Positions 11,787-14,338 of a DNA stretch of 14,338 nucleotides are shown piece by piece. Location of the stretch: positions 1 through 14,338 of the forward strand of contig JANNRR010000175.1 of assembly GCA_031401675.1 (NCBI GenBank), read 5' to 3'. The notes under the pieces were generated by a model. The model was not told the origin of the DNA. It was given only the letters and a program-made list of their open reading frames with translations, and searched no databases. Source of the stretch: JANNRR01 sp031401675. Lineage in GTDB: Bacteria > Pseudomonadota > Alphaproteobacteria > Rhodobacterales > Rhodobacteraceae. Each line of letters starts with the position of its first letter. Within the stretch, counting starts at the first letter, position 1. The position numbers and the translations under genes are program-made.

Positions 11787-13358
11787 ATGACGACTTTCGT
11801 TCTGGAGACAAGCTTCACTTCCTTCAATAACGATGCATCGATAATCACTTCCGCCGGTGACTTCCTCTATGTCCTGCCCGGCGTCAGCCTGATCTCGACC
11901 GGCAACCTGCAGTTCGCCGGGATCAAGACCGGCCAGTTCGCCACGGTCTTTCTGGATGGCACCGCGTTCGGGTTCTGGGGCCTGCGGATGGACGCCGGCG
12001 GCAACGCCGTCATCGGTGCCGGCGGCCGGGCCGTCGGGTCCAATGCAGGCATCAGCTTCAACGGCGGCGGCGCAGAGGTTGCCAATGCCGGCTACATCGC
12101 AGGCGCCACCGGAATCGACTGCAGCAGCGATCTGACACTGCAGAACTCCGGAAGCATCATCGGCCAGTCGCTCGGTGTCAGTGCCGTCTCCATCGATGCG
12201 GTCAACAGCGGCACCATCTCGGGCGATGCCTTTGGCTTGTTTGTCGGCACCGGCGGCGGCGTGTTGATCAACAGCGGCACGATCTCGGCCAAAGGTACGG
12301 GCGTATCGATGGGCGGCGCGTCCGTGATCAACAACAGCGGCACAATCTCTGGCGGCGTGATCGGGGTTACCTTCGGCGCCAATGGCAACATTCTGAATAA
12401 CAGCGGAACGATTTCGGGCGGAAGCGTGGGCGTGTTTGGTTCAAACCAGAATGACATCGTGGTCAACAGCGGCACCATTCTGGGTGCGATCAACCTGCGA
12501 GACGGCGACGATGCGCTGGACAACATCAACGGAATCATTCGCCTCAACATCGACATGGGCAATGGCAACGATACCGCCACCGGCGGCGCCTCGGCGGAAT
12601 TTTTCTCGGCCTCGGCATTCGACGGAAATGATATCTACGCCGCCGGTGCAGGCTTCGATACCTACAACCTCGGTACCATCACCAGCGCGCTGCACATCAA
12701 CCTGTTCAAGGGCATCGCCCGCAGTGTGCAAAGCGGTTTCGATGAGGTGTCGGGCTTCGAGCGCATCTTCTGTGGCAGCGGCAACGATTTCGTGTTCGGG
12801 GCCGCCGCTGCCGAGTGGCTCTTTGGCCGTGTCGGAAACGACCGTCTTTTCGGCAATGCCGGGAATGACAGACTCGACGGTGGCGTGGGTAACGACAGCC
12901 TGGATGGCGGGGCCGGGAACGATTTCCTGATCGGCGGCGCCGGGGCCACAGTCGGCGCCGACACGCTGATTGGCGGCGCGGGCGACGACGTGCTCCATGG
13001 CGATCAGGATGCCGACCTGCTGACCGGCGGGATCGGCAACGATACGTTCCAGTTCAGGTTCGGGGCGGATTTCCTGTCGGGCATCACCATCGTCACCGAC
13101 ACGATCACCGATTTCACCAAGGGCGAGGACGAACTTGATTTCTCCGCCTACGACGCCATTCCCAGCGTCGCCGGCATCCAGGATCTGGTATTCATCGGCA
13201 CCGCTGCCTTCTCCGCCAGCGGGCAGATCCGATTTTCCACCGCCGCCGGCACCACCACCGTCAGCATCTGCGAGAATTTCGCTACGGTTCCGGGCGGTTT
13301 CGCCGCCCTGTCGCTCACCGGCACCATTGCCCTGACGGCCGCCGATTTCGCGTTCTGA
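11787..13358 (+). CDS. Secreted beta-helix/RTX calcium-binding repeat protein
   Basis: This 523-residue acidic protein has no N-terminal signal. Residues about 100-247 form at least seven coils of 20-22 residues beginning N-x-G-x-I (N100, N120, N140, N162, N183, N205, N227; consensus NSGTISG), a right-handed parallel beta-helix pattern. About eight RTX nonapeptides of GGxGxDxLx type follow (330-420: AGNDRLDGG, VGNDSLDGG, AGNDFLIGG, AGDDVLHGD), one carrying a short ATVGA insertion. A serralysin-type C-terminal module (DTITDFTKGEDELDFSAYD, from 438) completes it. RTX proteins leave through type I secretion using a C-terminal signal and fold on external calcium. No transporter genes are nearby. 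The ATG at 11787 is preferred; 11724 would add 21 residues encoded in the AT-rich leader. Three cysteines (in GIDCSSD, IFCGSG, SICENF) are unusual for RTX proteins. Role unknown; surface or matrix protein likely. Confidence 0.88.
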   Translation: MTTFVLETSFTSFNNDASIITSAGDFLYVLPGVSLISTGNLQFAGIKTGQFATVFLDGTAFGFWGLRMDAGGNAVIGAGGRAVGSNAGISFNGGGAEVANAGYIAGATGIDCSSDLTLQNSGSIIGQSLGVSAVSIDAVNSGTISGDAFGLFVGTGGGVLINSGTISAKGTGVSMGGASVINNSGTISGGVIGVTFGANGNILNNSGTISGGSVGVFGSNQNDIVVNSGTILGAINLRDGDDALDNINGIIRLNIDMGNGNDTATGGASAEFFSASAFDGNDIYAAGAGFDTYNLGTITSALHINLFKGIARSVQSGFDEVSGFERIFCGSGNDFVFGAAAAEWLFGRVGNDRLFGNAGNDRLDGGVGNDSLDGGAGNDFLIGGAGATVGADTLIGGAGDDVLHGDQDADLLTGGIGNDTFQFRFGADFLSGITIVTDTITDFTKGEDELDFSAYDAIPSVAGIQDLVFIGTAAFSASGQIRFSTAAGTTTVSICENFATVPGGFAALSLTGTIALTAADFAF

Positions 13359-13545
13359 CCGGGCACCGTCGTTTCCGGCCCCGTATGTCCGCCCGGGGGC
13401 TTTCAGCGTGATCGTGATCGGGCGACACGTTCGGCAAGTTGTACCGGCAGGTGCGCCCTGCCCGGCAAGCTGATCCGCCGCCTCTCTCCCCGGAACCTTC
13501 GACGGGCGATGACCGAACGGCCGGGTGGCCCGAGGGCCAGCGCCC
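13359..13545. other. Intergenic region between convergent RTX and exported-protein genes
   Basis: No gene was seen in these 187 bases. Three small inverted repeats are present. GCCCC (13378-13382) pairs with GGGGC (13396-13400), followed by TTT, a weak terminator for the RTX gene. GGCAGG/CCTGCC is at 13446-13462. TGGCCCGAGGGCCA (13526-13539) lies just past the stop of the minus-strand gene. A direct repeat CGGCAAG(T/C)TG occurs at 13432-13441 and 13463-13472. Confidence 0.4.
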
Positions 13546-14154
13546 TCAACTCCCCTCTGCCACCCCGACCACGAACAGCACCGCATAGTCCCGCTTCACG
13601 CAGGCCCGCACCGCCGGCATCGCCGCCGCCGGCGTCATCGGAAACGCCGTCTCCGGCGCATTCCCCGGCGAACACACCGCGCCGTCTGCCTCCGGCCGGT
13701 ACCGCGCCGCCCGGCAGCCGATGTGCGTCACATCCGCCAGCGTCGCCCCGTCCGCCAGCGCCCACGCCTGCGACCCGTCCGCCGCCACCGGCCCAACCGT
13801 CAGCACCGTCGTCACCTGCCGCCCGCCCGTCACCAGATACCGCCCCGCCGCCAGCCCGAACACCGGCGGCTCCATGATCAGCCCGTGCTCCTCCAGCCAC
13901 CAGTCGCCGCCGTCGAACCGCCACCCCGCCGGCGCCATCCCCGCCGCCGCCAGCCCCGGATACAACGACAGCCACACCCCGCGCGGCCCCGGGTCCTTTT
14001 CCCAAAACCCCCAAGCCGCCGCATTCCTGCCGGCGCTCTCTCCCGGCCCGCCCAGCGCCGCGATGAACTGCGTCGGCACCGCCACGAACCCCTCCGCCGC
14101 CGCTGCGCCCTCCGCCAGCAGCATCAGCCCCAGCACCACCCTGATCCACCGCAT
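13546..14154 (-). CDS. Exported protein of unknown function
   Basis: Not assigned to a named family. The ATG at 14154-14152 is chosen because GGGAGG lies just upstream and the product then starts with a signal peptide (MRWIRVVLGLMLL...AEGAAAA, cleavage near residue 20). An upstream in-frame ATG at 14232 would bury this signal. The mature part of about 182 residues is rich in Trp and Gly, with TQFIAALGGPGES, WGFWEKDPGPRGVWLS, WRFDGGDWWLEEHGLIMEPP, a GRYLVTGGRQVTTVLTV hairpin and THIGCRAARY. Three cysteines (147, 161, 185) could give one disulfide. There is no lipobox, no transmembrane helix beyond the signal, and no catalytic motif. It looks like a small folded periplasmic domain. The distinctive tryptophan-rich blocks suggest a conserved uncharacterised family, probably of alphaproteobacteria, but this rests on appearance. 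Confidence 0.82.
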   Translation of the reverse strand: MRWIRVVLGLMLLAEGAAAAEGFVAVPTQFIAALGGPGESAGRNAAAWGFWEKDPGPRGVWLSLYPGLAAAGMAPAGWRFDGGDWWLEEHGLIMEPPVFGLAAGRYLVTGGRQVTTVLTVGPVAADGSQAWALADGATLADVTHIGCRAARYRPEADGAVCSPGNAPETAFPMTPAAAMPAVRACVKRDYAVLFVVGVAEGS

Positions 14155-14289
14155 TGCGACCTCCCCCCTGCCATCCCGTCCGACAAACCCGGCCCGCCAC
14201 CCCACCATGGCAACGCCGACCGTCCGCCGCATTCAACACCCGCATTGCCGCCCCGGCACTGCCCCAAACTTGACGCACTGGAGGACATC
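14155..14289. other. Divergent intergenic region at the right end
   Basis: These 135 bases must hold the promoters of the exported-protein gene (minus) and of the gene starting at 14290 (plus). No convincing paired -35/-10 boxes were found on either strand. The region is C-rich on the plus strand. Confidence 0.3.
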
Positions 14290-14338
14290 ATGCAAGGCAA
14301 TGGGACACTCGGCCCCGGGCCGCCTTGTGCATCAAGCC
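14290..14338 (+). CDS. Start of an unidentified gene, cut by window edge
   Basis: An ATG at 14290 follows GGAGGA (about 14280-14285) at good spacing and opens a frame that stays open to the window end: MQGNGTLGPGPPCASS. Sixteen residues are too few to name a family. The good ribosome site and divergent placement support a real gene start. Confidence 0.45.
   Translation, partial: MQGNGTLGPGPPCASS

Noticed and set aside
14155..14232. Upstream ATG (14232) for the exported protein
   Set aside because: It would place charged residues ahead of a clean signal peptide. The ATG at 14154 has a much better ribosome site.

Overview
The window is GC-rich, densely coded chromosomal DNA with gene gaps of 76 to 221 bases. 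Its gene content (TerC, AMP nucleosidase and adenine deaminase, an HU protein, a YafY-type WYL regulator, an RTX calcium-binding protein) and its protein style suggest an alphaproteobacterium, most likely of the Rhodobacterales. That assignment is inference from the look of the proteins; no marker gene (rRNA, tRNA) is present. No tRNA, insertion sequence, phage gene or CRISPR array was seen.

Left part (1-3023, minus strand): a truncated SPFH/band-7 membrane scaffold gene lies downstream of a TerC-family metal transporter gene. The TerC gene has a long leader with two hairpins. Next is an atypical extended-SDR (YeeZ-like) epimerase gene whose promoter appears to sit directly against its start codon.

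Purine block (3024-6478, plus strand): ade (adenine deaminase) and amn (AMP nucleosidase) are 3 bases apart and together convert AMP to adenine and then hypoxanthine. The divergent region with the epimerase gene carries a palindrome with a phased direct repeat, and no Shine-Dalgarno sequence on either side.

Middle (6479-9568, plus strand): an HU-family gene ends in a clear UUCG-loop intrinsic terminator. It is followed by a translationally overlapped VOC/EamA pair, then by a CcdA-like membrane reductase gene paired with a Tat-exported thioredoxin gene. That last pair looks like a split DsbD and has an operator-like GTGA-N6-TCAC palindrome upstream.

Right part (9569-14338): a GST gene (minus) is divergent from a YafY/WYL regulator gene (plus), which overlaps an SRPBCC gene by 4 bases. 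Next is a secreted beta-helix/RTX protein with lower GC than its neighbours, then a convergent gene for an exported protein of unknown function, and finally the first 16 codons of an unidentified plus-strand gene.

No clearly new multi-gene system stands out. The best leads are the split DsbD pair with a thioredoxin lacking the usual cis-proline, the beta-helix/RTX hybrid, the AMP-to-hypoxanthine cassette with its unusual leaderless-looking divergent promoter region, and the structured terC leader.
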